Shown here in pieces: positions 35,110-46,299 of a DNA stretch of 64,000 nt. The notes under the pieces were generated by a model, which saw only the letters and a list, made by a program, of their open reading frames with translations, had not been told where the DNA came from and searched no databases. The translations under genes and the position numbers were made by a program. Source of the stretch: Salvator merianae (taxonomy: Eukaryota > Chordata > Lepidosauria > Squamata > Teiidae); the NCBI GenBank assembly GCA_003586115.2, contig QVOM02000025.1:48060627-48124626 (forward strand), read 5' to 3'. The number at the start of each line of letters is the position of its first letter. Position 1 is the stretch's first letter.

Positions 35110-36582
35110 CTGAGATGTGTACAAACTCAAAATTGAAGTTTGTTCAAATCAAACTCAACCTCCTTTGAATTTGAACATGCTGACTTGGTTCTAAATTGAA
35201 TTCACACAGGTTTGCAAATGGTTTGATTTTTTGTTACAGTTGTGAACTGCACAATTCTGCTCCTCTGGCCTCAGAATGTGCAGAATCACACAACTGCACA
35301 ATTATTGGTTGTAACAAAATCATTTTAGAACAGTTTGAATCAAGGGCTGCGTTCCGACATGGCATTTAATCAGTTTACAGGCTGTCTTCAGTTCCCGCTG
35401 TCCTGACATGATCTTGCCGTTTCGTAATTTTTATGGATTAAATTGGTGAAATCCGGATTACTTTGTCTTCGGATTTAATGAACTCTCAAGCCATTCCAGA
35501 TCGCTAGCGCGCTTTACTTTGTGCTGTGGGCGCAGGGAAAGCAATTATTTGAGAGGGACCGTACTGTTTTGGGGGGCGTGCAGAGGGAGGGATCCCCATT
35601 TTGTGCCATCCAATGACAGACTTTGTGGGTGGGCAGGAAGCACAGTAGTTTCCTCTGCCTCCATTATCCCCCCTTCCCTCACTGCCAGGGGAAATTAAAT
35701 CGTCCTCCTTCTTCGCTAAGCTGTGGTCCTGCCAGGAAGAAATTAAAGGCTTTCTCCACTTCTGTCTGCTCTTTAAAGCAAAAAATAAACTGCGCCTGTT
35801 TGGAGTTTTGCCATTGTCAGCACACAGTTACACAGCTACACAGCGGGAGGAAGATGAGTCAAAATAGTAGCACTGTCAAAATAGTAGAGCCCCCCCCACA
35901 TTCCCTCCCCCCTTTTTCCCTTTGTTATGGACCTCTCCCTGCTTTTACGCTACTTTTAAATTGCGCAGTTGTGTTAAAGTGCATCAGCAGGGGAGCTCTC
36001 ATACGCATTTCAAAAGAACTTTAAAAAGCTTAAAGTTCATAATTTTAAAGTGAACATAAAGTTCTGTTTGTGTAGACAGAGGCTGCAGGGAGGAGAAGGA
36101 GCAAATGGCAAATGCCTAGTAACGCTGCCAAGTGAATCCATGTTCTGAAGCAGCAGCGGGGACATACAGAGAGCGGAGCTGGAGTTTCCCGCCCCTGTGA
36201 CATCAAGGTTTGAACGTTGGGACTGCAGCCAATCGCTGACTGCATAGGGAGGAGAATTTGATGAGGGGTGGAGGCAGAAAGGGTACTGCCAAGCACGGGA
36301 AATATCAGTGTGGGAACAAGCAAGTACGAATTGACTCTGTGTTAAACTGTAACTGTGGGAATGACCAGAAGATGAATTCACTGCATGTACTCTTCTGATA
36401 CGGATTACATTGACGATGTCCGACCGCAGCCTAAGTGTTCAGTTGGATGGGGTTCAATAGAAAATCTCTTGTTTGGTTTGAATTGACCAAAACTTGTTCA
36501 AATAAGGGTTCAAATATGACAGGATTGGACCAAACAGTTGGATTTGAACTGTTCTGAAGAAAGCTGAATTTGCACATCTCTA
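35110..36582 (+). mobile_element. hAT-type non-autonomous element, split by a nested insertion
   Basis: Left end CTGAGATGTGTACAAA and right end TTTGCACATCTCTA are imperfect inverted repeats of hAT type. An 8-bp duplication with one mismatch flanks it: GTCCCTCA at 35102-35109 and GTTCCTCA at 36583-36590. Its own sequence (about 385 bp: 35110-35343 and 36432-36582) is made of TTTGAA/TTCAAA-rich words. A similar, more decayed element lies at 62922-63415. It is non-coding. Confidence 0.7.
35344..36431 (+). mobile_element. Nested 1.09-kb DNA element of unknown family
   Basis: Left end GGGCTGCGTTCCGACAT and right end ATGTCCGACCGCAGCC are inverted repeats. They are bounded by CAA (35341-35343) and TAA (36432-36434), possibly a mutated 3-bp duplication. 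The interior is GC-richer than the surroundings, includes a doubled GTCAAAATAGTAG word (about 35855-35887) and C runs, and has three overlapping open frames of 92-133 codons with no recognisable motif. It may be a deletion derivative of a larger autonomous element. The assignment to Harbinger is tentative. Confidence 0.55.
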
Positions 36583-36590
36583 GTTCCTCA

Positions 36591-38356
36591 GATTCAACTG
36601 CTGAAGATCCCAGTGTAGCTGGGCTGGAGACAGTCTTTTTTTCTTCAGCAAGACTTCAAGCTTATGGTGCTGTGAATGAACCATAAGGTATAGTGTCTGC
36701 ACTGCATTCAGTGTGCTGGACAACTGTGTCATCTGTGCAGGTCTGCATTCATCACAATACTGCCATAAGTACCCTTTAAAGCACTTAAATAGCAGACAGG
36801 GAGAAAGAGTGCTAAGAGCTTTTCCCATCTTGTTGGAGACCCTCTGCAACCTCGTCAACATGGCAACCACCCAAGGAGACCTATATGCCTCCTCAGCAGC
36901 CTCATAAATCACAGCAGATAGCCCAAGAAGTTATTTTCTTTGTTTGATGTCTCACCACCATTCAAAATTGCAGCCACGGATTGGTGTTTTGTGTAAGAGA
37001 GTTTACCATTCTTATTTCTGCTTTGAGAGGAGTATTACATGCACAGCATTCCTCCAACTCTGCATGGGAAGGGGCCCTACTCCTGCAGTATTTTTCCTCA
37101 TCATGTACAGACCACTCCTGTAACCATGGCAACTCCTATATTAGTCTTAAGTTGCACATTATATCCATTTCTGAGTCAGGGTCTTTGAATGCATAATAAA
37201 GAGGATTTAAATTTGACTGTTGTCCCATCTTTCTTTTCTCATTATGCCAATACAAAGATTTTCACTGAATTTGACCTTCCCAAAATATCCAAGCCCTAGC
37301 GAAATAGAGTACTACAAAGTACAGTATTACAGCTTATTCTACTGGGTTTAATGGGATTCACTCCTACTTAAATCAATTAAAAAATAAAAGTAGTAGGATG
37401 ATTCAGAATTCACATTTGCTACATTTTGCTAGCAGATTCTTAAATAATTAATCTTGCCTAAGGTGGCTCCAGATCTTGTTTTGTCATTGTTCTGTCCCTA
37501 CTATCATAGCATCTTGGCACTTCTGTCCAACAAAGACAAAGTAGCAAGCACACATGCATCTGGTCCATAATGAACTGCTATGGTAAAACTGCTATAGCAG
37601 CAATTATAGGGGACATAGTAGTATCACGTCTGTGCAAATTTGTCAGGTGCTGAGTATTACAGTAAGGTGCAGACTCACTTTTAACTGAAATTCCCAAGTC
37701 TATCACTTAGTAGTACTTAATAATACTATATATCTATTTTAGGCTATCAATCTAAGTTGCCATGAAATTTGATCTTCTGGATGTAGAAAGCAGGGTTTAG
37801 CAGGAACTGCACAATGCCCTTGAGGGTACAGGTTCAGCTGAATTAGTGTTTCGTCAGGGTTTTGGTTCATGTGAATTCACACACAACTAGCAGCTATCTC
37901 ACCATAACTGCTCTCTAGAATCCTGCAAATAGTAAGCAGGTAGGAGCACTCTCTAAGTACTCACTCCACACTTCCAGTGACCATTTTGCCACCACACTGC
38001 TGTCATTTAAGGAGGCCGACCTGGTATGGTGTCATCATCACTGATGGCAGACCGTGTTTTTCACGCTAGGAAATGGTCCCCATGGGCACTTGCAGTACTA
38101 GTTCTTACCATGATTCCTGGTAGTGTACTTGATAAACTACTGCCAAGACCTTCCATGTATATTCTGTCTGTGCCAGTTGTTTCTCTCCATGGTCTTCTTT
38201 TTCCTTCAGTAATCAATCAGCACTGTAATGAGTTCTTAGGAAGTTAATATAATCCATCTAACTGAAACTTAAGCAAAGAGCCTATGTTTTGTTATTGTAG
38301 ATATTGATAAATCTGGTTAGCACTGAACAGCAAAATGGTTAGGGAACTAACTATAT

Positions 38357-38407
<51 letters not shown>

Positions 38408-38576
38408 TAGGGAAAAACAAAACAAAACAAGGATTTTCCATGTTCCTTCAACAAAACAAAATGATCCAGTGAATACCTACAGGAAGCCCTTTTAAGGTCT
38501 AATCATGGCATACACGAAGGACTTGTTCACTCAAGACTCCACCATAATAGTCTATTGAATTCAAATTAGTGAGGCT
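36591..38576. other. Unannotated region
   Basis: Holds a long (TA)n run at 38362-38403. The 36580-36912 minus-strand open frame (110 codons) has no motif I recognise. No transposon ends were found. Confidence 0.45.
38362..38403. repeat. (TA)n microsatellite
   Basis: About 20 uninterrupted TA units; self-complementary. Confidence 0.97.
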
Positions 38577-38903
38577 TTACAGAAGGACATTTTTGCCAAT
38601 AATGGAGTTCACTGATAAAATCCTCTGTAGCTGTGATAAGGCTGATACTGTAATGCTACCATTATCGATTTGAACAGGCAAAAGTTTAATATGAGGAGGC
38701 ACAATTTGCTGATTTGTATGGGGTTTTGTTGCAGATAGGTGCACCTTGAATAGGTCAATAGCTGGATCAACTCTTACGTATGCAACAGAAGGTTCAGTAC
38801 AGTTATAAATTACATTTGTAGCAGATAGAATCGGTTCTCTAGTTGTGTCTTTCACTTTAAAGCATTGTTTTACTTGTTTTGTTTCAAATAACTGAAAACA
38901 CAT
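38577..38903 (-). pseudogene. Candidate host exon or processed pseudogene fragment (unidentified)
   Basis: An open minus-strand frame of 108 residues, starting MCFQLFETKQVKQCFKVKD and ending SVNSIIGKNVLL. Its composition looks protein-like (balanced charged, polar and hydrophobic residues, few rare residues, no low-complexity runs), unlike the other long frames in the window. The apparent start codon overlaps TGTGTTTTCAG, a possible splice acceptor ending at about 38893, so translation need not start there; the coding part may begin at TTATTTGAAAC. At the far end CT|GTAAAG overlaps the stop and could be a weak donor. There are no signal peptide, membrane segment or known domain motif that I can see. 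It could be a single exon, a retrocopy or a chance frame. I do not recognise the protein. Confidence 0.3.
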
Positions 38904-39841
38904 AACACTATGAAAACCAGATCACAATCACTGCTGCTGTTACGCTTATTTTATATGTACATAAAATATTATATTTTATGTATACAAATAAATAAAATTA
39001 ATTGCTTAAATGTAGTATTTAAATATTTTGGCACATTAGAAGACACGTAATTGCTTCTGCCCTGTATCCATGAGGAGTTCTCAGCCGGGAATGCTAACAC
39101 TGAATTCTCTCACTTTAAATGTTGTTCTTGCAATGATTGATTAAAAACTTGTCTAAAAAGTTATCAAAGTCTTTATTATACATTTTGTGTCATGATGGGT
39201 CCTATAAAGGAAGTATTTTTCAGAAACACTTTGCAGAAAGTTGTGCAGCTTATAGACAAAGTCAAGTTAACGTTGCCATGAATGCAACATTTATGGTGCT
39301 GTGAACGCAATGTTAGGGCTCAGGAATCACATATGCATTTTCCTCATGACACATTGGGTGTGGTAAGAAAGTGCAGCATCTACATGAACCCATACTCATT
39401 CATCCATCATCTTGCCATAAGTGCACACTGGAACACTTAAATGGTATAGTAGAAGTAAGCACTCAAAAAAACTCCTACCCTGCACTTCTTTGGCAGCCTT
39501 GCCACCACTGCACTGCCACTCCTTACATATCTACCTGGTATGATGGCAGTGGTCTGCTCATTCTCAAACAGATAAGCCCGCTGAGCTATTTCCTATGTTT
39601 GAAAATCATCTCTGGCCATAAACATTACAGCCAGGGATCAAATGTCCCTTGGATGTGATGTCAATATGGCTGGGGATAATGGGTGGCATGTGCCCAGAGT
39701 ACCACTGCTATAAGAACAAGTGCTGTTAGCATAGCAATCATTTCTCCTCTGCCATGCAGATTCTGCCTCAGTTTGTGCAATCTCTGGTAAACAGGAACAA
39801 GAAATTTAAAATCCTCATATCATATCATAGGAACTATTAAC
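38904..39841. other. Unannotated region
   Basis: Nothing recognised. A few words around 39370-39570 resemble 37830-38060 (for example TGCCACCACTGC-like and CCTGGTATG blocks), so both may belong to an old low-copy repeat. Confidence 0.35.
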
Positions 39842-40420
39842 AGGCCTGTTTGCACTTCCGCGGTAGACCATTCTTGGCTGCTCGCTGGAATGGAGGTTTC
39901 GCACTACCCTGGGCACGTGCCTCTCCCGATTCTAACCGAGGCTTGCCTGATATTTACCTGAAGCTGGGGAAAACTAGAAAAGTAGTTGTCTGTCTTGATT
40001 CCGACCTGCGAGATCAAGCGCAGATCGGGGTAGTTGCTTTTGCACTGCTTCCTGGCTCGAAATGGCAGTGGGGAGGGGCTGGCGCAGCCACGCAGGCATG
40101 GTCCACTGCTTCACAACCCAGTTTGCCCTTTGGGCTTCGCAGCCTGGCTGCCATTTCAAAGACAATTCCGAAAGGAGCCCCTCTAGCTTCAAAGCAGTAC
40201 TCTATGGTTTGGATTACTAGACCTATCTTCACATCCATGCCTCTATGATTCGTGACCTCATTTCCTGTCTAGCGGATTTCCATCCGCACTGCTCCCTCTG
40301 CTGATCAGCTTCGAGTCATTTCCCTAGCTGGCAAGTGCATATAGCACTCAGCAGACTCCAACTTCGCCGACCTGAAGCCTGCTAATTAGAACGTTCTGCT
40401 AAGGTAAGTGCGAAAAGCCC
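39842..40420 (+). mobile_element. CpG-rich DNA transposon 'family H', copy 2 (diverged)
   Basis: Starts AGGCCTGTTTGCACTTCCG and ends AAGTGCGAAAAGCCC. It shares with the other H copies the left block CGGTAGACC.TTCTTG.C.G, the TTTCGCACT..CC.GGGC block, the ATC(A)AGCG(C/A)AGATCGGG block near 40015-40030, and a right part with CTGCTGATCAGCTTCG. Identity is clearly lower than between copies 1 and 3, and the GTACGAA-like words are mostly lost, as expected of an older insertion. Flanking 3-bp repeats are not clear. Confidence 0.65.
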
Positions 40421-40606
40421 CACTATCTCTCTTTTCATACCATGATTGCCAAACTCACAGGTCATGTTAATTTATGCCTCAGAACAGGAGGTTTAACAGG
40501 AGATTGCAACTATTTAGGAAGAAGGTGAACTCTCCGTTAATGAGATTAGAAAGTATTATTTGTAATTCAGTTATATAACAATAAAAACAGCACTATAAAA
40601 TGTGAT

Positions 40607-40676
<70 letters not shown>

Positions 40677-41046
40677 CACTGAGGCCATTAATTCTGTGGT
40701 GATGCAGATTTGAAAGTTGGCAGTGCAGTTTATGTGATGTTGAGTATAACAAGTGATTAATGTATGTCTTTAGACCATGCAAGACTGATACATTTTAACT
40801 GGCAATTTTTGCAAATCCCAAACTGACGCACCACTATTGACGTGCATTGTGGCCACATCTCTATTGCTAAATGGAGTTGGGTACAGAAAGTTTAGCATCT
40901 TCATTTCTTCCCCCTCCCCCAGACCTGCCTGCCAGATAACTTAAATGTTTCTGAGAACCGTGAAAGTGGGGGTCAAGGGAGTGTAAGTACATATGACTCT
41001 TGGCTTGCCTCACTGGTGAAGGCATGATTGTGGCCATGTCTTCACA
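40421..41046. other. Unannotated region with a (GAAA)n microsatellite
   Basis: Contains the tract at 40608-40676; otherwise nothing recognised. Confidence 0.45.
40608..40676. repeat. (GAAA)17 microsatellite
   Basis: Seventeen perfect GAAA units (69 bp), likely length-polymorphic. Confidence 0.97.
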
Positions 41047-41050
41047 TACC

Positions 41051-41497
41051 TGCATGGGTGCCTGGAAGGGAGGGTCTCTGTCAAGATGTCCATTCACAGA
41101 CCAGGGTTCAAAAACAAGGATACTTATCTTTGTAGCACATGTCAGTGTTTATTGTTAAAAGATCACACAGAAAATAGCACCAACAGACATATATATCCCT
41201 CAACACTTCCACGCTCATGCTGGCATGGGTGGTTCTTACATCAAACACCAAAATTAGTTCTCCATTTCCTCTCAGGCTCCAAATAATTTTGAGCCAACTC
41301 CAGTTCCAATTAATTTCCAACAGTTATGTGTTTATCTCTATATCAAAGGGAAAAGAAAACAAAACAAAATGCAAAACCCAGGATCAGTCAAATCTGCAAG
41401 CTGGCATGGCCTGGTATCACAGAGCTTCAAAGATGACAGCACAGTGGCCAAGATGGCCACCTTCAGGCATTATGCTTCCACATTCAGCAGTATAACA
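41051..41497 (-). mobile_element. Probable solo LTR of an LTR retrotransposon or endogenous retrovirus
   Basis: On the minus strand it begins TGTTATACTGCTGAATG and ends ACCCATGCA, i.e. TG...CA. It is flanked by a 4-bp direct repeat TACC (plus strand, 41047-41050 and 41498-41501). In the minus sense a TATA-like GATATATATG lies at about 41198-41189 and an AATAAA signal at 41153-41148, the order expected for U3-R-U5. Length 447 bp. No primer-binding site, polypurine tract or gag/pol sequence adjoins it, so it would be a recombined solo LTR. The class is unknown, and a chance arrangement cannot be excluded. Confidence 0.5.
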
Positions 41498-41501
41498 TAC
41501 C

Positions 41502-42896
41502 TACCAGAGAATACAATACCCACTTGAGGTACCTTACTGGAATATGCAAAAACACCATTCAAGCACTTCTCTTACTGCTTCACCAGATACCTGTGTTATC
41601 AGATATGCAGACAAGAAAGTGCCTGGGAAAATGTAAACTGAGGATTCTTCCATAGAGGTGCCTGCCCCCAAGGGCTTCCCACCTTAGCCTTGCAGCTGTG
41701 ACATCCCCCATTTTAACATCATAACTATAGAAATGCGTATGCAAAGGGCTATTCTGCCAACAGTCATAAAGCAGTTGGATCATTTGTTTTGGACCAGATA
41801 AGGAATGTGTGGGAAAGTTTTCCATTAATAACTCGTGTACAATGAAACTATTGTGCTTAATGCATACTAGCATTCTTCATGCCATTCATCTGATGTGGCT
41901 TCGTTCTGCAGCTTGATTCTTACCAGCAGTCTCAGACTTTTCTAATTCTTCTGCATTTAAACACACAGGTTTAAATCTGGCAAAGCAAAAGGACACTTCT
42001 CTTGGTGAAATTATGCCACTCTCATTCTCATCTAGATGCAGCATTTTAATTTAATTTTATTTTTTTCCTCTCTTTTTTATCTTCATCTTCATCTTCAACA
42101 GATCGGTGCAGATTTCAGAATTATGTAGGATGCAGTTAAAATCTCACTTGGTACAGTCATGTCATTTGCATGTTCTCAAATGAACTTTAAAAGTCAGACT
42201 GATCCAAACCAACTCTGCAGAGATGCTTAAATGACAATTTAAATGACCAAAAATGAGGTCTGTGAGCATCTTTTAAGAGGGTGCTTTATGAATTTAGTTT
42301 CCTAAAGGCTGGAAGCTGATCAGCAAATTTTAGCTCAACCATCTGATTACCAGGAAAGCATCCAAGTACTTGAAAAGATGCCAGTGACTAATAAATGTGT
42401 CTATGCCAGTAGCATTTGTCATGAAAATGAAGAAGGAAGGAGAAGGTGGCTGATTAAATGTTGGGAATGCCAGACTTTGAGGGAATTTATTTAAGATAGA
42501 GTAGGGAAATGGCTCTTCTTTCCCAGGAGTGCACAGAAAGAGTAAATGGAAGAGAAATTATAAGGTGTGAGACCCCAGGAAGTGGAGTTAGCTCTGTGGG
42601 TATATGACTGTGCTACAGAAAATTAAAATAACTTTGCCCTCTAAAAATTGTCATAAAATGTTTCTTTATTTCCAAAATGGAATTTTCACCCCACTTTACA
42701 ACTGTCAGAGTTTAAAGGAGTATCTTCAATTATTCTGCTGCACAAGTATAAGCAATAAAAAATATCTTTAGCATACATTTCAGAATAAATGTGGATATTT
42801 TAGGGAAAAAATGATTTTTAGGTTCTGCTGTACTACTAATGTTATCATGTTGGAAAATCAGTAGGAATGTTGCAAATATATAAGGGAGGCACAGAG
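41502..42896. other. AT-rich unannotated region
   Basis: No coding region or repeat recognised. A (TCTTCA)-like run sits near 42080-42100. Confidence 0.45.
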
Positions 42897-43531
42897 GGGC
42901 CTGTTCACACTTACCTTGCAGTGACTGAGTGGCTGCTCATTGGGCAAGTGTGTCTGCACGCTGCCACAACCACCCTGTCCTGGAGCACTCCCAGCCACCC
43001 CGAATCCAAGTAGCTGTGGACAACTAAAACATTGGGCCTTTCTGCACTTTCTACCTTAGAATGGGATTATTATAGTCCAGCTGCTCCTGGTACAGCTGTG
43101 AAGCACTCCATAGCTATACCAGCAGCAGCAGGACTATAATTATCCCATTCTAAGGTAGAAAGTGCAGAAAGGCCCATTGTCTATAGCTCAACCGGGTGTG
43201 GTTAAATTGTTTCTGGTCAGCAACATCTGCATCCTTTTCAAGGTGTGATGCTGCGAGTGGACATGGCAACACAGCTGCAGTTGTGGCTGTGTAGTCATGC
43301 ACCACATCCTGATTGCCATGGTAATGTCCTGGTATGTGCCTGATGTTGCTGCAGCCGTTACCATCGTGATCCGGCTTGCCTTGATCATGCCATCTGCACT
43401 TCAAGTGCTGGTGGTCCAATACAGGGCTTTTTCCAGTAGCTGAAGTACAGATGGTGCCACTGCACTTGGTCTTTACCAGCCTAGTATGGATATTTTTATA
43501 CCATGCTAGGCTGGTAAGTGCTAACAGGCCC
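42897..43531 (+). mobile_element. Harbinger-like element containing a nested MITE
   Basis: Left end GGGCCTGTTCACACTTACC and right end GGTAAGTGCTAACAGGCCC are inverted repeats with few mismatches. The right third shares blocks with the elements at 20138 and 51599 (CAGCATCTGCATCC-, GGTGTGATGCTG- and GATTGCCATGG-like words). The flanks GAG and TAA do not match as a duplication. The 142-bp palindromic MITE at 43034-43175 is inserted in it with its own 3-bp repeat. Confidence 0.7.
43034..43175. mobile_element. Nearly palindromic 142-bp Harbinger-like MITE
   Basis: Each arm of about 58 bp starts GGGCCTTTCTGCACTTTC and matches the other in reverse complement with about four mismatches. The loop is about 25 bp. 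A perfect 3-bp duplication ATT lies at 43031-43033 and 43176-43178. The element interrupts the Harbinger-like element above, so it is the younger of the two. It is non-coding. Confidence 0.88.
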
Positions 43532-46299
43532 TAAGAAGCAAAGCGGAAATCTGGAAGTAGCAATTTAAAAAGGAGGAGGAGGAGGAGGAGCTAAAAGAAA
43601 AGGATACCATTTATCACACTTAATTGCATCTATAACACATGCTAAATATTGCCTAGGAAATGTACATAGAATTGTAGTGATATACAAAAGAGGCTTTAGA
43701 ATGGAGCAGCTTATATAATGCTAGAGCTGTGAATGTGATGACCTTGAAATGTGGTCAGAGATTCCAATATGTGGTTGTTATGGGTATATTTCTATAAAGT
43801 ACCACCAGATGGTTGAGAAACATGGGTGACTGAGAAATGCATTGGTAGATAAGAGTTTGCAAGATGACGTATGAGGGCTAAAAGAGTATTCCTTAGCACA
43901 AGTCATCTTCTCTACCTTGAAATCAACATCTTCATAGCATTCCCAAAGGAATAGAATAGTAAATCACCTAATGACCTACTAGTCATATTGCACCACTGCC
44001 TGGTATGCTACAGGGCTACCAGGAGCTGCTGTTGGTGGTGACTGGTTTCTGGATCAGTTGCCAGCCTGCCTGCCATGACAGCAGCCACAGAAACATCTGG
44101 CCACTTCCATGCAGCATTTGCACCCTGAAGCATGTGCAAACACTGCTCCTGGTAAAGCTGTGGACAGTTATTTAGCTATCCACAGTAGTATTTAAGAGCA
44201 TCTGCAGATGCTCCCAAATGCTGGGACCTCTGCAGATTGAGGGAACCATTTGTTAGTGAGGGTCAAGAAGCTCACTAGCAACAAAATGTGAATAGGCTCA
44301 TAGCATCTGTTCTCAAACTGATGGTATACATTGCAGGCTGCCTGTGAGCTCTTACAAGGCCAGACCCCCTGCCTCCATGGCCACTGACAGGGTATAGATG
44401 TGGTCTAAGATAAACCGCATTTTATTTGTAAAATCCTTGAGTTTTCAGTCAGTTTTCATTTACTGCAATACTTGCTAATGTTATAATTGAAACTAATGAT
44501 GTTAAGGAAAACAAAAGTAGGCTGATTGCACAAAAAACTAACTTTGTGATGTTGATGTTAATTTTATCTGGATTTGAGTGGTGCTATCTTCCTAAACAAC
44601 TTTCAGCTATACTACTCCTACTATTTGGAAATTATCAAAGGATTTGGGAACTGCAATGAAAACCAGGAAGGTTTTGACAATTAACCATAGCTGGGTTCTA
44701 CACATATGTCCATTATTTATGTTACCTGACCTCAGAGAAATGCCCTTCCAATCTAATGTCTGAGCTCTATCCAAATTCTGCAGACATTTTGAACTTTTTT
44801 GTGGCCACCTGGTTATAGGCTACATCCTCCTTCATATTCATTTCTTGGACCTAACACAATTATTGGTTGGCAACCCATAGATCGCATCTCTTCAAGTGTT
44901 ACCCAAGTAATACCCTTTCTGAAACATGAGTTTCCTTACTCTGATATAAAACAAAACAAAACAAAATGCTGACATTCCTGCTAACATTTTTTTATAATTT
45001 TGCTTCTACCCCTTTCCTCTTCCTCTGGACTGGCTGTTGCCTTCACAGTAATAGAAAACACTGTTCCTTTCCAAATGTGAATTTCTAGCTTTTTTTAAAT
45101 ACTCTCCCCAAGAAAATAGAAATTTAATTCCTCAAATTTTCTATTTTTTTCTTTAAATATAATATATGTCCACATACTTGTTTTATTTCTGACATTTTAG
45201 TCTAATACTTGTGTTTGCAATAATTTTCTCCTGTTCCTTCACCATGTTCACTATGGCAGGAAAATTTTCCCTCTAAAAAGATGCCTGATCACAACACATA
45301 CTGTTACCATTATGCCCTGTGCCATCTAAGTTCTTCATTTTCTCTTACAGAGTAGCACTTTTCCTGATCCCCAGGATGAATCAAAGGCATAATTTGAGCA
45401 AATATGAGTGGCAGAAATCGTGCATGCATTTGAACAAAGTAATATGGTAAAAATTATGGAGAATGTTTTATGAATAAATTTTCTCTAATATATCCCTATC
45501 TACCTATCTATTCATCCATGCATAGATAATCTCTGGAGATATTCTTATGGGTGATGTGGGATTCCTACTAGTTAAGGAAGACAACATTAGTATACAGCAA
45601 TTTCTGCAATTTTTATTTCTGTGCATAAACTCATCCAGTTTAATCAATCATAAACTCACTGGCAACAAACAAATATGTAATTCTGGAGAATCCACCTCTG
45701 GATGAAATTCAAATAATGCACAATAAAATGTTCCAGCTGTGATCCAACTCCATTTGCAGTGGTTCAAACTTTGAGTCAGACTTCTTCAATAAATAACCAT
45801 AATCTGTCTACTAAATGAAGGAATAAACAATGCATTTTATAAAACATATATACTCTGTACTGCTTATTTCAGTGCAATACATGCAAATATAATAAATGGT
45901 TCTGTGTCAACAAAACTATACTTAGAAGGTATATAGAAAGCAGAATTATTCAAGTATACCTTGAATGTCTTAATGATTAAAATTTAGATGTGTTAACCTT
46001 TAAACTTACTTATGACTATACAGAACTAAACTCAAAAGTGCTTACTGTTATACTGTAAGTGTAAAGTCTTTGAAGTCAGTAAATTGCAAGAAATGAGGTT
46101 TTGATATGTAACACATCTAAGAACTATTTGACAAAAATCTCCTAACATCAAACACTTTGAATGAATCCTTGGTATGTCCATGCTTGCATGCTGGCCTTTG
46201 TGTTCTAGGCACCCAATGTATTGCTATTAAATGGGGGGACAATGGGTTTGGTTAGATTTATACCTCTTTAAAATGCATGTGTGTGTGTGCACAGAGGAA
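43532..46299. other. Mostly unannotated; decayed MITE at about 43990-44300
   Basis: A (GGA)n run lies at 43571-43590. The stretch 43990-44300 carries, in reverse, words of the 20138-type elements (GACAGCAGCCACAGAAAC, GCAGCATTTGCACCC) and ends in AAAATGTGAATAGGC, a mutated Harbinger-like terminus. From 44400 to 46230 I see only AT-rich sequence without frames or repeats. Confidence 0.5.
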
